DNA of 60,590 nucleotides from Clostridia bacterium (GCA_017416345.1 JAFQCR010000005.1:1-60590); one strand, 5' to 3'; shown: positions 8,244 to 20,047, counted from the first letter of the stretch. Translations and numbers: made by a program. Notes: generated from the sequence alone by a model not told the origin.

Positions 8244-9422
8244 TTAAAGTTCTGCTTTTTGAAGGTCAATGCCGTTCTGATAGTCCAGTACAAACTGAAC
8301 CAAGGTCTTTGCGCCGATCTCCATAGCGTCCTCATCCATCATAAAGTCCCCGTAATGGACCTTGCTGACAATTCCCTTTTCTTTGTTGCCCACGCCCAGA
8401 CGGAATATAACCGCCGGGATTACCTGTCCGAACAGAGAAAAGTCCTCAGAGTCGTATCTGCGAGAGCCGATCTTCACATTTTCCGCACCAACCACTTTTT
8501 CTGCGGAGCGATGCATCAGCTCTGTTATGTATGGATTGTTATAAACGCAGGCAGATTTCAGCGGTCCGTGAACGGTAATGGTTGCGCCGGTCTCCTCTGC
8601 CAGACACTTGCCGATCTTCTCAATTCTTTCGATGAGAAAACGGCTCACATCCAGATCGAAGGTGCGGATCGTGCCCTTCATCACCGCCTGAGCTGCCACC
8701 ACATTATGGGTAGTGCCGGCTTCCAGCTTGTTGACGGAGCAAACGATATTATCCTTGGGATTTACTTCCCGCATTGCAACCAGCTGGATCGCGTTATACA
8801 TACGCATCGCAATTGCCAAAGCATCGATGCCTGTATGGGGTGCGGCTGCGTGGGCGCTCTTTCCGGTGATCTCAATGGTAAAATGCCGGCTGCAGGCGTT
8901 GACATAACCGTAAGTAACTTCTATTTTGCCAAGCTCCTGCCCCGGAGCTACGTGCTGGGCAATGATCACATCGATCTCGTCCGCAATCCCGTTGCTGACC
9001 ATCATTGCCGCACCGCTCTTCATTCCCTCCTCACTGGGCTGGAACACCAGCAGCACCCGGCAACCCAGGGTGCTCTCCATTTCCTTAAGTACCTTTGCCG
9101 CGCCCAAAAGCATTGCTGTGTGGGCATCGTGACCGCAGGCGTGCATTTTGCCTTCGATCCGGGATTTATAAGGAATGTCGTTGATCTCATCCATATTCAG
9201 GGCATCTGTATCTGCCCGGATGCCAATGGTAAAGTCCTTACGATCCGGGTTAATGTAGCCTACTACACTTCCCTGCCCGTACTGCTCGGTGTAGGGAATG
9301 TCCATTTTTTCCAGCTCCCGCTTAATAAGGGCGGTGGTTCTGGGCAGATCAAAATCCGTCTCCGGGTACATATGCAGCTCCCGGCGGATGCTTATAACAT
9401 ACTCACTGTCAATTTGAAACAT
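8244..9422 (-). CDS. M20D-family amidohydrolase (N-acyl amino acid/aminoacyl hydrolase)
   Basis: A 392-residue cytoplasmic metallo-amidohydrolase of the hippurate/N-acyl-amino acid hydrolase type. Metal-binding segments are visible: IGIRADTDALNM (66-77), MHACGHDAHTAM (93-104, with Cys96 and His98), QPSEEGMKSG with the catalytic Glu pair at 131-132, QHVAPG, and a final His in KVHYGDF. Substrates of the family are N-acylated amino acids or small peptides; the exact one is unknown. A GAGGAG ribosome site precedes the ATG. It lies 17 bases after a lipoprotein gene on the same strand and is probably cotranscribed with it. No signal peptide is present. Confidence 0.9.
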   Translation of the reverse strand: MFQIDSEYVISIRRELHMYPETDFDLPRTTALIKRELEKMDIPYTEQYGQGSVVGYINPDRKDFTIGIRADTDALNMDEINDIPYKSRIEGKMHACGHDAHTAMLLGAAKVLKEMESTLGCRVLLVFQPSEEGMKSGAAMMVSNGIADEIDVIIAQHVAPGQELGKIEVTYGYVNACSRHFTIEITGKSAHAAAPHTGIDALAIAMRMYNAIQLVAMREVNPKDNIVCSVNKLEAGTTHNVVAAQAVMKGTIRTFDLDVSRFLIERIEKIGKCLAEETGATITVHGPLKSACVYNNPYITELMHRSAEKVVGAENVKIGSRRYDSEDFSLFGQVIPAVIFRLGVGNKEKGIVSKVHYGDFMMDEDAMEIGAKTLVQFVLDYQNGIDLQKAEL

Positions 9423-9439
9423 TGTTCTCTCCTCAAAGT

Positions 9440-10726
9440 TTATACTGTAAAATCAAAATCCCGGGCGGTGACTTCCTGTCCGTTTGTTAACAGGCACACC
9501 ACAGTGCAGTGGTAATTACCTGCCTCAAGCGCATCCAAGTCCAGAGAGCCGATCATAGTAGAAGGCAGATCTGTGACAAAGCGCTCCATTACGAAGTCCT
9601 TCATAGAGTACCGATCGGTTCTTGCGGTGATCTTCTGAACCTCTGCGCCGGTCTCATCGGTAATGGTCAGGGTAATCCGATCGTACATCCAGTTGCAGGA
9701 AATGGTGCCTGCCAAAAGGGTATCCTTATTAAATTCTGTTTCTGTGTCTGTGATAGTGGGTTCCGCGGGTGTGTAGGATGCATCCTGCAGTTCCTTAATG
9801 GTAACCGGTATGTACCCTTGCGATACAGCCATACTGAATGTATATGCGGTATCTACTCGGTAAATGGGGTATACTTTATCATTGATCTCATCATCCAAAG
9901 CCTGTGCTCGCATTAGATTTCTTGTTTGCTCCAGCATATGAAAACGGCTTTTTGTCGGATTGACAGAGCCATCTTCATTATAGAAAACCTCAACATCCGT
10001 CACCAGACAGGAATGGTCGCCTTTGCTGACTCGAATAACGGCATCACCCTTTTGAAGCTGGGCGTAACTTTCATACATCTTTTCTTTGCCGTTTTTTGCA
10101 ATGACTTCCAAAGTATTGCTCAATTTTTCCCCTTCGACTTCCAGTTTATAGTCGCCTACAGGGAGTATACCGTATTGGGGGTACATTTGCGTATTGCCGG
10201 TAGCTGTAACCGTATCGCTGACCTGGCTCCAAGCCAGCATAACGGCACTACTGCAGGCGTTTCCGATCCGGGCATTTTTATATTCATTCCAAGCCAGCAC
10301 TTCTCCGCCGCCGCTAAGGGCATCAGCCTGCAAACCTGAAATCGTGTAAACACCATTTTCATCCGGCTCACCGGCAAATTCCAAAAAAGAATCTGTTGTG
10401 CTGGCAGCAAAGGAATAGGGCAAGCCCTGATAAATTCTGCCGGCTTTGATATGGAGAGTTCCGGAGCTAACCCGAAGCGTATAGGTAATATCCACATCGG
10501 ATTTCCAACGCACCGTTGCCATATCCCGCATATACTGCTCCACGGTGTCCCGGCGCTCAGCCAGGATCTTCTCCTCGGGGGTCAGTTCTTTTTCCGTAGG
10601 CTCGGTTGCCTGGGTGGTTTGCTGGGTCTGCTGGGTGGTTTCTGCAGGATTCTCTCCGCAGCCCATCAGCCCCAAAAGAAGCAACACAGCCAGCAGGAAA
10701 GAAAGAATACGGGTCATCTTTTTCAT
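9440..10726 (-). CDS. Lipoprotein with an NlpC/P60-like cysteine-peptidase domain
   Basis: A 428-residue secreted lipoprotein. The signal sequence ends in a lipobox LGLMGC with the lipidated Cys23, followed by a Gln/Thr-rich linker. From about residue 75 the pattern suggests a papain-like NlpC/P60 or amidase fold: GRIYQGLPYS, then Cys158 in GNACSSAVMLAW, then His238 in KGDHSCLVTDV, spaced as a Cys-His dyad. The C-terminal 120 residues (after PAEPTITD) look like a beta-sandwich. It may cleave cell-wall peptides, with the M20D hydrolase downstream acting on released products; that link is inferred. It is divergent from the AraC-type regulator at 10849. Confidence 0.7.
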   Translation of the reverse strand: MKKMTRILSFLLAVLLLLGLMGCGENPAETTQQTQQTTQATEPTEKELTPEEKILAERRDTVEQYMRDMATVRWKSDVDITYTLRVSSGTLHIKAGRIYQGLPYSFAASTTDSFLEFAGEPDENGVYTISGLQADALSGGGEVLAWNEYKNARIGNACSSAVMLAWSQVSDTVTATGNTQMYPQYGILPVGDYKLEVEGEKLSNTLEVIAKNGKEKMYESYAQLQKGDAVIRVSKGDHSCLVTDVEVFYNEDGSVNPTKSRFHMLEQTRNLMRAQALDDEINDKVYPIYRVDTAYTFSMAVSQGYIPVTIKELQDASYTPAEPTITDTETEFNKDTLLAGTISCNWMYDRITLTITDETGAEVQKITARTDRYSMKDFVMERFVTDLPSTMIGSLDLDALEAGNYHCTVVCLLTNGQEVTARDFDFTV

Positions 10727-10787
10727 TTGATAACACTCCCATCTATGTTTTCCTCACAATTATATCATACAGAAACCGAATTGCACA

Positions 10788-10816
10788 TTGACAATCCTTG
10801 GTTTTTTATGTATAAT
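10788..10816 (+). promoter_or_regulatory. Consensus sigma-A promoter of the AraC-type gene
   Basis: TTGACA (10788-10793), a 17-base spacer and TATAAT (10811-10816) match the consensus perfectly, 32 bases before the chosen ATG. Confidence 0.9.
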
Positions 10817-10848
10817 CCTGCTATAATTCATAAAGAGGTGTTGTGCCT

Positions 10849-11712
10849 ATGTATCCAACATACCAAAAACTTCGCTATACCACCGGCTATGGAGTGCGGC
10901 TCAATCACACAATGGGCAATTCCGCTGAAGCGTCCACATTGCGTTTTCCCCACTATTCTACGGAATTTATGCTTTATTATTTTATTCACGGGACCGGAAA
11001 TATCAAGATTGAGGGCAGAAACTATGATATCCAGGCAGGAGATATGGTCCTGCTGGGCCCTACCGAAATGTTTCACTGCACCATAGACAGCAGCATATAC
11101 CACGAGCGTTATGTGCTGCACATTGACAATTCGGTTATCCTGGGTTTTCCTGACAACTGCCAGAACTTGTTGAACGTCTTCTACTGCCGGCAAAAGGGCT
11201 ACGGAAACCACATTTGTGCGCAAACAGTTGCAGCAAACGGACTGGACACTCTGGTGCAAAGTATCCATACCCATATTCAGGGCAAGGAGCCTGTAAATAC
11301 GGCTATGGTGATTTGTAAAACAGTGGAGCTTTTGGTGCAGATCAACACATTGCTGGCAGACCCTTCTGCAATCACACAGTCACCGGCTTATGAAAATAAG
11401 CTCATCCACAATGTCCTTCTTTTTCTCAATGCCCATTATAAGGAGGACATCAGCATTTCCAGCATTGCAGAAGCTTTTCACGTGGACAAATCCTACCTGT
11501 CCCATCTGTTTAAGGACAATGTGGGCACATCTGTTTGGAATTATGTGATCTTCCTTCGCATTAACCATTTCAACAATCTGATTACCCAAAATCATCCCAT
11601 AGAGGAAGCCTGCCACCAGGCAGGGTTTCAGAATTACTCCAATTTCTACCGGCTGTATAAAAAGCATATGGCAATCACACCGCAGCAATTTAAGCAGCGG
11701 CACAAGCCATAA
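10849..11712 (+). CDS. AraC-family transcriptional regulator
   Basis: A 287-residue regulator with an N-terminal cupin-like ligand domain (YFIHGTGNIKIEGRNYDI, GDMVLLGPTEMFH) and a C-terminal double helix-turn-helix (SISSIAEAFHVDKSYLSHLF, then EEACHQAGFQNYSNFYRLYK) ending in the usual ITPQQFKQRH. The ATG at 10849 is chosen over a GTG at 10843 because the AGAGG ribosome site would be only two bases from the GTG. It faces the lipoprotein/M20D operon and probably controls it, which is a common arrangement but not demonstrated. Confidence 0.9.
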   Translation: MYPTYQKLRYTTGYGVRLNHTMGNSAEASTLRFPHYSTEFMLYYFIHGTGNIKIEGRNYDIQAGDMVLLGPTEMFHCTIDSSIYHERYVLHIDNSVILGFPDNCQNLLNVFYCRQKGYGNHICAQTVAANGLDTLVQSIHTHIQGKEPVNTAMVICKTVELLVQINTLLADPSAITQSPAYENKLIHNVLLFLNAHYKEDISISSIAEAFHVDKSYLSHLFKDNVGTSVWNYVIFLRINHFNNLITQNHPIEEACHQAGFQNYSNFYRLYKKHMAITPQQFKQRHKP

Positions 11713-11772
11713 GCCAATGTCATCGGCTTAAGTAAAGAAACGCATTTTTCCAAGATGTATGAAAGCAATTTT

Positions 11773-11810
11773 GGGAGGTGGCTCAAGCGCTGAGCCACCT
11801 CCCTCATTTT
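11773..11810 (+). terminator. Terminator after the AraC gene
   Basis: A perfect 13-bp stem (GGGAGGTGGCTCA / TGAGCCACCTCCC) with a five-base loop is followed by TCATTTT. Confidence 0.8.
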
Positions 11811-11828
11811 ATCAAATTTCTGTTTGAC

Positions 11829-11852
11829 ATGCCTTCCCCCAGGGGAAGGCAT
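11829..11852. repeat. Short perfect inverted repeat
   Basis: ATGCCTTCCCC and GGGGAAGGCAT are separated by two bases. Similar CT-rich/AG-rich hairpins occur in the intergenic repeats near 58.7 and 59.4 kb, so it is probably one of this genome's small intergenic repeats. Confidence 0.5.
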
Positions 11853-11950
11853 TTGCCCCATAAGCAGAAATTTGTCGGTTTGGTAAGAATGTTTGAACAG
11901 TATTAGCAATATTAAACACAGTTTTCGCAATAGACAGTGAAATTTAAGAT

Positions 11951-12166
11951 GTGTTACAACATAAAATAATGCACATAAGAAATTCCTGGAACCACATCTT
12001 TAATTACTATTGTTTTGCCAGAACCGGCGAGCTGTACTATATGAGCCGCAATTTCGACAGCTCCTACTGGAACGACCCCGGTTACGGAATTATGCTCCCA
12101 ATGGATAATAAAAAGCTGGCAGATTTCGTACCGGATCATTGGTATCGATTCGAACCGGTCTGTTAA
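11951..12166 (+). pseudogene. Probable 3' fragment of an unrecognised gene
   Basis: An open frame of about 71 codons has host-like codon use (GAACGACCCCGGTTACGG region) and aromatic-rich content (GELYYMSRNFDSSYWNDPG, DHWYRFEPVC), but no ribosome site and no promoter. It looks like the C-terminal part of a protein whose 5' end has been lost. I cannot name the family. It lies directly before a disrupted yitT, in a region full of remnants. Confidence 0.35.
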
Positions 12167-12201
12167 GATATGCACAAGTTTTTTACAGTGAGGTTTTTAT
12201 A

Positions 12202-12723
12202 ATGAAGGGGCTCAAAAAAATATTAAGCTATCTGGCAATCGGCGTGATCGCCTTTCTTGCTGCACTCAATTATGTGCTGTTTGTTTTTCCCAACCAATTT
12301 GCACCTGCGGGAATTGACGGAATTTGCACAATGATCCAGGAGTTGCTCCATATCAATATGGGCTACCTGTCACTTCTTATAAATTTACCGCTTATTGTTG
12401 TTGCATTTGTGGTTTTGAACCGTGAATTTGCCCTGAAAAGCACCATTTTTATCCTTGCATTTTCAGCATCAGTGGTCTGTCTGGAAGCATTAGACCTTTC
12501 GAAATTTTACTATTTAACAAGCACCGGAACAAGCATCGTTCTGGCACCGGTAGCAGCAGGTACATTAAGAGGACTTTTATATGTTGTCACCTTAAATCTG
12601 AACGGTTCAGCCGGAGGTATCGACATTATATCTGCACTCATCAAGCGCCCCATTTGGAGCTGATGAACATCATATTTATGATCAATATCCTAATTGCAAT
12701 CAGTTCTTACTTTGTCTGTTGGC
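12202..12723 (+). pseudogene. yitT: YitT-family membrane protein, frameshifted and truncated
   Basis: The frame from ATG 12202 encodes the first ~150 residues of a YitT/DUF161 membrane protein: several hydrophobic segments, the family motif FVFPNQFAPAGIDGI and GSAGGIDIISALI. Intact members have about 280 residues. The frame stops at 12663, but a +1 shift near 12650 continues it as PHLELMNIIFMINILIA, the expected next membrane segment, until the repeat element at 12730. Beyond that element, 12880-12925 again reads like membrane-protein sequence (IVFFCFSSF). The gene therefore carries a frameshift and probably an insertion. The ribosome site GTGAGG precedes ATG 12202. Confidence 0.7.
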
Positions 12724-12729
12724 ACCATC

Positions 12730-12878
12730 GAGTGGGAATAAGAAACGATGTTCGAGGACAATCTTGTGTACCCACAAAAGAACACACCAAACTATCTTCT
12801 CACAATCTATTTTTAAACAAACAAATGCCTTTTTGCGGTTAGCAAAAGGGCATTTGGTTTTCTATAATTCTCCCACTA
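12730..12878. repeat. ~150-bp repeat element with inverted ends, copy B
   Basis: Homologous over its full length to copy A at 7984-8134: GAGTGGGAATAA start, CGAGGACAATCTTGTGTA core, CAAAAGAACA, a hairpin ATGCCTTTTTGC...GCAAAAGGGCAT, then TTTTCTATAATTCT and an inverted end TCCCACTA. It interrupts the yitT remnant, which suggests the element itself moves or marks a recombination site. Confidence 0.75.
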
Positions 12879-13261
12879 GATGGATCGCATATAGTTTTCT
12901 TCTGCTTTTCAAGCTTTGTGCAATAACGGTTGCGGAGTGATTCTCGGTGTGTGGAACTTTGGTTGCGCACACTTTTTTATAAAATTTTTAAAAGTATCGT
13001 AATTTTCGCAAAAAAATCCGTCTTATATGTGGAATCCGAAAAAATGCGAAATCGGAGCAGCGCAAGGAACATTACTGTGTAAAGTTCCTTGTACACAGCA
13101 TCTACACAGTCCCAAAACATTCATATATAATAAAACTGCGATTGGCGAGTATGCCAATGATGGTCTGGCAACATTTTATTGAACACGCCAACAGTAAAGT
13201 TACGTAGATCAAAGCGATTGCAAGTAGTGCACACGCTTTTTTGTTTTTAGGAGGAATAAAA
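12879..13261. other. Upstream region of the collagen-like gene
   Basis: The first ~50 bases may be the continuation of yitT. The remainder is AT-rich non-coding sequence with a hairpin (AAGGAAC 13064-13070 / GTTCCTT 13084-13090) that competes with a second dyad (CTGTGT / ACACAG), and a TATAAT at 13126 that may be the -10 of the next gene, with only a weak -35. About 125 bases of leader would result. Confidence 0.4.
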
Positions 13262-16759
<3,498 letters not shown>

Positions 16760-16904
16760 GCGATAAGACAGGGGACGGTTCTCGGATTAAAAACGGAATG
16801 ACATATAGGTCGTTCCCTACAAAATAAAAAACGGCGGGGATTTGTACTGCCCCAATTTGTGCGGACAGTACAAAAAGAACCCTATGGTAGATGAAAATTA
16901 AATT

Positions 16905-17110
16905 TTAAGCAACATACTGACATCGCTTTTCAAGTGGTGTCAGTTTTGTTTTTAGTTGGATACGTTGATAGTTGTAGAAATGGATATACTCACCTATGAG
17001 GAGGCGCGCCTCCTCATAGGTCTGAAGTTTTACTCGGTAAATGCACTCTGTTTTGAGAATTGAAAAGAAATTTTCTGCTAAAGCATTGTCATAAGGATTA
17101 TTATTGTTAT
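16905..17110 (-). pseudogene. IS3-family transposase (OrfB) C-terminal remnant
   Basis: Minus-strand translation from about 17110 to the stop at 16905 gives NPYDNALAENFFSILKTE, ...YEEARLLIGEYIHFYNYQR and TKLTPLEKRCQYVA-stop. This is the end of the IS3/IS150-type integrase core, with the third acidic residue (Glu in AENFFSILKTE). The upstream part is missing: the frame is closed by a stop at about 17111. No inverted ends were identified. Confidence 0.85.
16992..17021. repeat. 30-bp perfect palindrome inside the IS3 remnant
   Basis: The 30 bases centred on GGCGCGCC at 17003-17010 read the same on both strands, with arms ACCTATGAGGAGGCG. It falls in the codons for QTYEEARLLIGEY. Confidence 0.85.
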
Positions 17111-17173
17111 TTCATGTACAATTATTATCCAATAGCAGAGCAGAGGCTTTTCGGCAATGTTAATTTTCATTGC

Positions 17174-17202
17174 TTGCAATTATGGGCGGTTTGGGGTATA
17201 AT
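17174..17202 (+). promoter_or_regulatory. Promoter of the XRE/DUF4097 operon
   Basis: TTGCAA (17174-17179), a 17-base spacer and TATAAT (17197-17202) lie 27 bases before the start codon. Confidence 0.75.
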
Positions 17203-17228
17203 TTTTTTGAAAGTGAGGTCGGTCGATT

Positions 17229-17855
17229 TTGTTGCCGTTGAACGAAAAACTGAAGGCTCTGAGGGAGGAAAAGGGACTCTCCCAAGAGGAGCTTGCCATA
17301 AAATTAAATGTGGTGCGGCAGACCGTTTCCAAGTGGGAAAAGGGTCTGTCCGTGCCCGATGCCGAAATGCTGGTGCAGTTAGCCGCCGTGTATGATACAA
17401 CGGCGGGAGCTTTGCTGGGCGAGGAGCCGCCGCAGGCCGATGGAGACAGCGGCGAAAAGCCGGCTGCGTCCAAGCAAGCCGACCGTGGGCTTACGGTGTT
17501 GAGCGCGGTTTTGCTGGTCATCGGCTCACCGATGTGGGTGCCGCTGGTTTTGGTGGCCGCCGCCGTGGTGCTGGTTGCTTACATTGTGATATGGGTGTGC
17601 GTTGTTTCCCTATGGGCGGTCTTCGTTTCGGTTGCCGCCTCGGCCGTTGCAGGTGTAGCGGCAGGAGCTGTGCTCATATTCGGCGGAAACGGACTTAAAG
17701 GTCTTGCACTCATTGGAGCAGGGCTTTTCTGCGCAGGTTTTTCCATTTTGCTGTTCTTCGGCTGTAAGGCCGTGACCGTGGGCATTTTGTGGCTGACCAA
17801 AAAGATATTCCTTTATATCAGATCCCGATTCACCAAAAAGGAGGCGGCAAAATGA
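17229..17855 (+). CDS. Membrane-anchored XRE-family regulator
   Basis: A 208-residue protein with an N-terminal Cro/C1-type helix-turn-helix (LKALREEKGLSQEELAIKLN, RQTVSKWEKGLSVPD) and a C-terminal half of four or so membrane segments (about 90-190). The start is TTG (17229 or the next codon), with GTGAGG about 10 bases upstream. Its stop overlaps the ATG of the DUF4097 gene (ATGA), so the pair is translationally coupled. In Clostridia such HTH-membrane proteins are often found next to DUF1700/DUF4097 genes and probably respond to envelope state; the target here is unknown. Confidence 0.8.
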   Translation: MLPLNEKLKALREEKGLSQEELAIKLNVVRQTVSKWEKGLSVPDAEMLVQLAAVYDTTAGALLGEEPPQADGDSGEKPAASKQADRGLTVLSAVLLVIGSPMWVPLVLVAAAVVLVAYIVIWVCVVSLWAVFVSVAASAVAGVAAGAVLIFGGNGLKGLALIGAGLFCAGFSILLFFGCKAVTVGILWLTKKIFLYIRSRFTKKEAAK

Positions 17856-18820
17856 GTAGAAGACTTAAAATTTGGCTCATTGCGACGGCCTCACTTATGG
17901 TTGTCGGAGCAATTATTTTTGCAGGGGTGATGACGGTGTTTAAGTGGGACTTCACCAAGCTTTCAACAAGAAAGCTTGTGACCAACACCCATACCGTGAC
18001 CGAGGCCTTTACCTCGATATCGGTCAATACCGATACCGCAGAGGTCGAGTTTGTCCCGTCCGACAGTAGCACCTGCACCGTTGTGTGCCGTGAGTACAAA
18101 AAGGAGCTTCACTCGGTCACCGTGACCGACGGCACGCTTAAAATTGAGCTTCGGGACACACGGAAATGGTACGATTACATCGGCATCAATTTTGGAACGT
18201 CCAAGATCACCGTGCAGATACCGCAGGGAGAATACGGTGCGCTGACCGTTAAAACGCAGACGGGAAGCACCACGGTGCCGCAGGATTTTAGGTTTGAGAG
18301 CATCAAGGTGACCCAAAGCACGGGGCACATCAAGTGCTATGCTTCGGCGAGCGGTGCCGTCAGCCTCAAGACCACTACGGGACACATCCGTGTCAGGGAC
18401 ATAACGGCAGGCTCTATGGACATTTCGGTCTCGACGGGCGAGATCAGAGTGCGCTCGGCCACCGTTGATGGCGATATAAAGCTGAAGGCAAGCACAGGCG
18501 ATGCCGAGCTGACCGACGTTACCTGCAAAAATATGGTGTCGAGCGGCAGTACGGGCGACCTTTCGCTGGAAAACGTCGTGCTTTCGGGATCGCTTCGTGA
18601 CAAGCGAAGCACGGGCGATGTTGAACTGGACGGCTTTGATGCCGCCGAGTTGGTTATCACCACCGATACGGGTGATGTTGAGGGTACCTTGCTTTCGGAA
18701 AAGGTGTTCATCGTCAAGACCGATACGGGTGAAATAAACGTCCCCAAGACCGTGACCGGCGGCCGTTGCGAGATAACCACCGACACGGGCGATATCGAGA
18801 TCAGAATTAAAGGGAAATAA
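17852..18820 (+). CDS. DUF4097-family beta-strand repeat membrane protein
   Basis: A 322-residue protein starting at ATG 17852 with ribosome site AGGAGG. One N-terminal membrane segment (about 8-30) anchors an extracellular beta-helix-like domain built of short repeats with S/T-T-G-D/E-I/V turns (STGEIRVRS, STGDAELTD, STGDLSLEN, TDTGDVEG, TDTGDIEIR). The family is found beside PadR or XRE regulators and is thought to sense or buffer envelope stress; a precise role is not established. Confidence 0.85.
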   Translation: MSRRLKIWLIATASLMVVGAIIFAGVMTVFKWDFTKLSTRKLVTNTHTVTEAFTSISVNTDTAEVEFVPSDSSTCTVVCREYKKELHSVTVTDGTLKIELRDTRKWYDYIGINFGTSKITVQIPQGEYGALTVKTQTGSTTVPQDFRFESIKVTQSTGHIKCYASASGAVSLKTTTGHIRVRDITAGSMDISVSTGEIRVRSATVDGDIKLKASTGDAELTDVTCKNMVSSGSTGDLSLENVVLSGSLRDKRSTGDVELDGFDAAELVITTDTGDVEGTLLSEKVFIVKTDTGEINVPKTVTGGRCEITTDTGDIEIRIKGK

Positions 18821-18842
18821 TCGGGTGATACCCAAACAAAAA

Positions 18843-18870
18843 CCACGGCAGGGAGGCTCACCTCCCTGCC
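18843..18870. terminator. GC-rich hairpin after DUF4097
   Basis: ACGGCAGGGAGG / CCTCCCTGCCGT with loop CTCA makes a perfect 12-bp stem. No T run follows on the plus strand, but GGTTTTTGTTT follows on the minus strand. Confidence 0.5.
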
Positions 18871-18985
18871 GTTGGTGCAGGTAAGGCTGTCTATATAAAG
18901 CGCAAGCGGATATTTTGACCGATAAGGTCGATGCTTTCAAACTGAGCATGAAACTGATGTAAAATTCCTCTTCAAAGAGCATGTA

Positions 18986-19030
18986 AAAAACAACCCGCCC
19001 GACAAAATTTGTGTTGGGCGGGTTGTTTTG
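18986..19030. terminator. Bidirectional terminator between DUF4097 and sdpI
   Basis: CAACCCGCCC / GGGCGGGTTG is flanked by an A run on the left and a T run on the right, so it can end transcription in both directions between convergent operons. Confidence 0.85.
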
Positions 19031-19045
19031 CTTTATACACCGAAA

Positions 19046-19702
19046 TCACGGCTCTGTTTTGTGCTTTCGGGAGTAAATATAGGAGTATAGCGCGGTGCCG
19101 ATAACAACGGCGGCCAGAATTATTCCGCTTGCAATAGAAGGATACGGAGTCGGCAAAAAGGCCGCAATCATCACCAAAACTCCGCCTGCAACAAAAATTT
19201 TGCCTGCAAAACGGTGGGTTGCGTTCCAATTTTCCTCGTTTTGGAGAGTCCATTTAATCTTTATACCAATGGTGCGGTTTTGGGTGACCTTGGGCATATA
19301 GTTGCCCATAACAACGAATAAAGCACCTATAAAAAACAGAACAAACACGGTGGTGTTAATATCCTTTTTGAATGCGGCAAGATAGGTGATTCCGTTTAAA
19401 AACAACGACAAAACAGGGCATATCCACAAAACAAGCGATTGTGCTTTTTCGTTTTTGCCTTTGTTTTTGCGGTCAAGCGAGGTTACAAGCACACACAGCC
19501 AATGGATGGCAAGAACGACCAGCGGCAACGCAAAAACCGCAACGGGTCGGCCAGCAAAGCCGTCGGCCTCGCCGCTTGTACCCCAGTGAATAGCAATTTT
19601 TTCGGGCAGCTTATCCCACACAATAACGCCGAAAGCAATGGGCAAAAGCATTAAAACGGTTGAAATTATAAGCTGCAATTTGTTCTTTTTAATCATTATC
19701 AT
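19046..19702 (-). CDS. sdpI: SdpI-family membrane protein (immunity/signalling)
   Basis: A 218-residue membrane protein with about six hydrophobic segments. The N-terminal DUF1648-type segment PEKIAIHWGTSGEADGFAGR and the SdpI-type segment NYMPKVTQNRTIGIKIKWTL are both recognisable. In Bacillus, SdpI protects against the SDP toxin and sequesters SdpR at the membrane. The start at 19702 overlaps the end of the ArsR-type gene by 14 bases, the classical sdpRI order. No SDP toxin genes are near, so in this strain it may be a resistance or housekeeping pair. Confidence 0.88.
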   Translation of the reverse strand: MIMIKKNKLQLIISTVLMLLPIAFGVIVWDKLPEKIAIHWGTSGEADGFAGRPVAVFALPLVVLAIHWLCVLVTSLDRKNKGKNEKAQSLVLWICPVLSLFLNGITYLAAFKKDINTTVFVLFFIGALFVVMGNYMPKVTQNRTIGIKIKWTLQNEENWNATHRFAGKIFVAGGVLVMIAAFLPTPYPSIASGIILAAVVIGTALYSYIYSRKHKTEP

Positions 19703-19964
19703 TTTCTCCTTTCAGGTTGGTGACCCACAGTAAAATTTCCTCCAGAACCGAAGCGTTCAGCTCATAATATATAAACTGACCTTCCCTCCGGTCACGCACA
19801 AGGTCGGCCTCCTTCAAGACCGACAAATGGCGCGAGACCGAAGCCCCGGTGACGGGGAAGTGGTCGCAAATTTCGCCTGCCGACATTCGTCCCGACTTCA
19901 AAAGATTAAGAATCTCACGGCGAATGGGGTCGGCAAGTGCTTTTAATGTCTGTTGCAATCCCAT
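19689..19964 (-). CDS. sdpR: SdpR-like ArsR-family autorepressor
   Basis: A 91-residue winged-helix repressor: LKALADPIRREILNLLKSG, recognition helix TGASVSRHLSVLKEADLV and wing DRREGQFIYYELN. No metal-binding cysteines of the ArsR type are present, which fits SdpR rather than metal sensors. It is the first gene of the sdpRI operon, with a consensus promoter and an inverted repeat positioned for autorepression. Confidence 0.88.
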   Translation of the reverse strand: MGLQQTLKALADPIRREILNLLKSGRMSAGEICDHFPVTGASVSRHLSVLKEADLVRDRREGQFIYYELNASVLEEILLWVTNLKGENDND

Positions 19965-19990
19965 TATATATCCATCCTTTTTGCAAACAG

Positions 19991-20047
19991 TTTAACATTT
20001 AACCTAATTGTTAAATATATTATATGAGATATCTTCTTGTTTGTCAA
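19991..20047 (-). promoter_or_regulatory. sdpRI promoter with probable SdpR operator
   Basis: On the minus strand TTGACA (20047-20042), a 17-base spacer and TATAAT (20024-20019) form a perfect promoter. Immediately downstream is an AT-rich dyad TTTAAC (19991-19996) ... GTTAAA (20010-20015), in the right place for an ArsR-type repressor to block initiation. Confidence 0.75.

Noticed and set aside
8226-9515. 429-codon plus-strand frame opposite the M20D gene
   Set aside because: The minus-strand product has all M20 metal motifs; the plus-strand translation resembles no protein and has no ribosome site.
13064-13097. Riboswitch upstream of the collagen-like gene
   Set aside because: Two competing dyads exist, but none of the conserved bases of a known class such as c-di-GMP aptamers are seen, and no terminator follows.
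17963-18982. 339-codon minus-strand frame opposite the DUF4097 gene
   Set aside because: The plus-strand product is a recognisable repeat protein coupled to its upstream gene; the opposite frame runs over the hairpin at 18843.
18871-18985. Possible small gene or RNA after DUF4097
   Set aside because: It lies between two hairpins but has no promoter, ribosome site or structure of its own that I can see.
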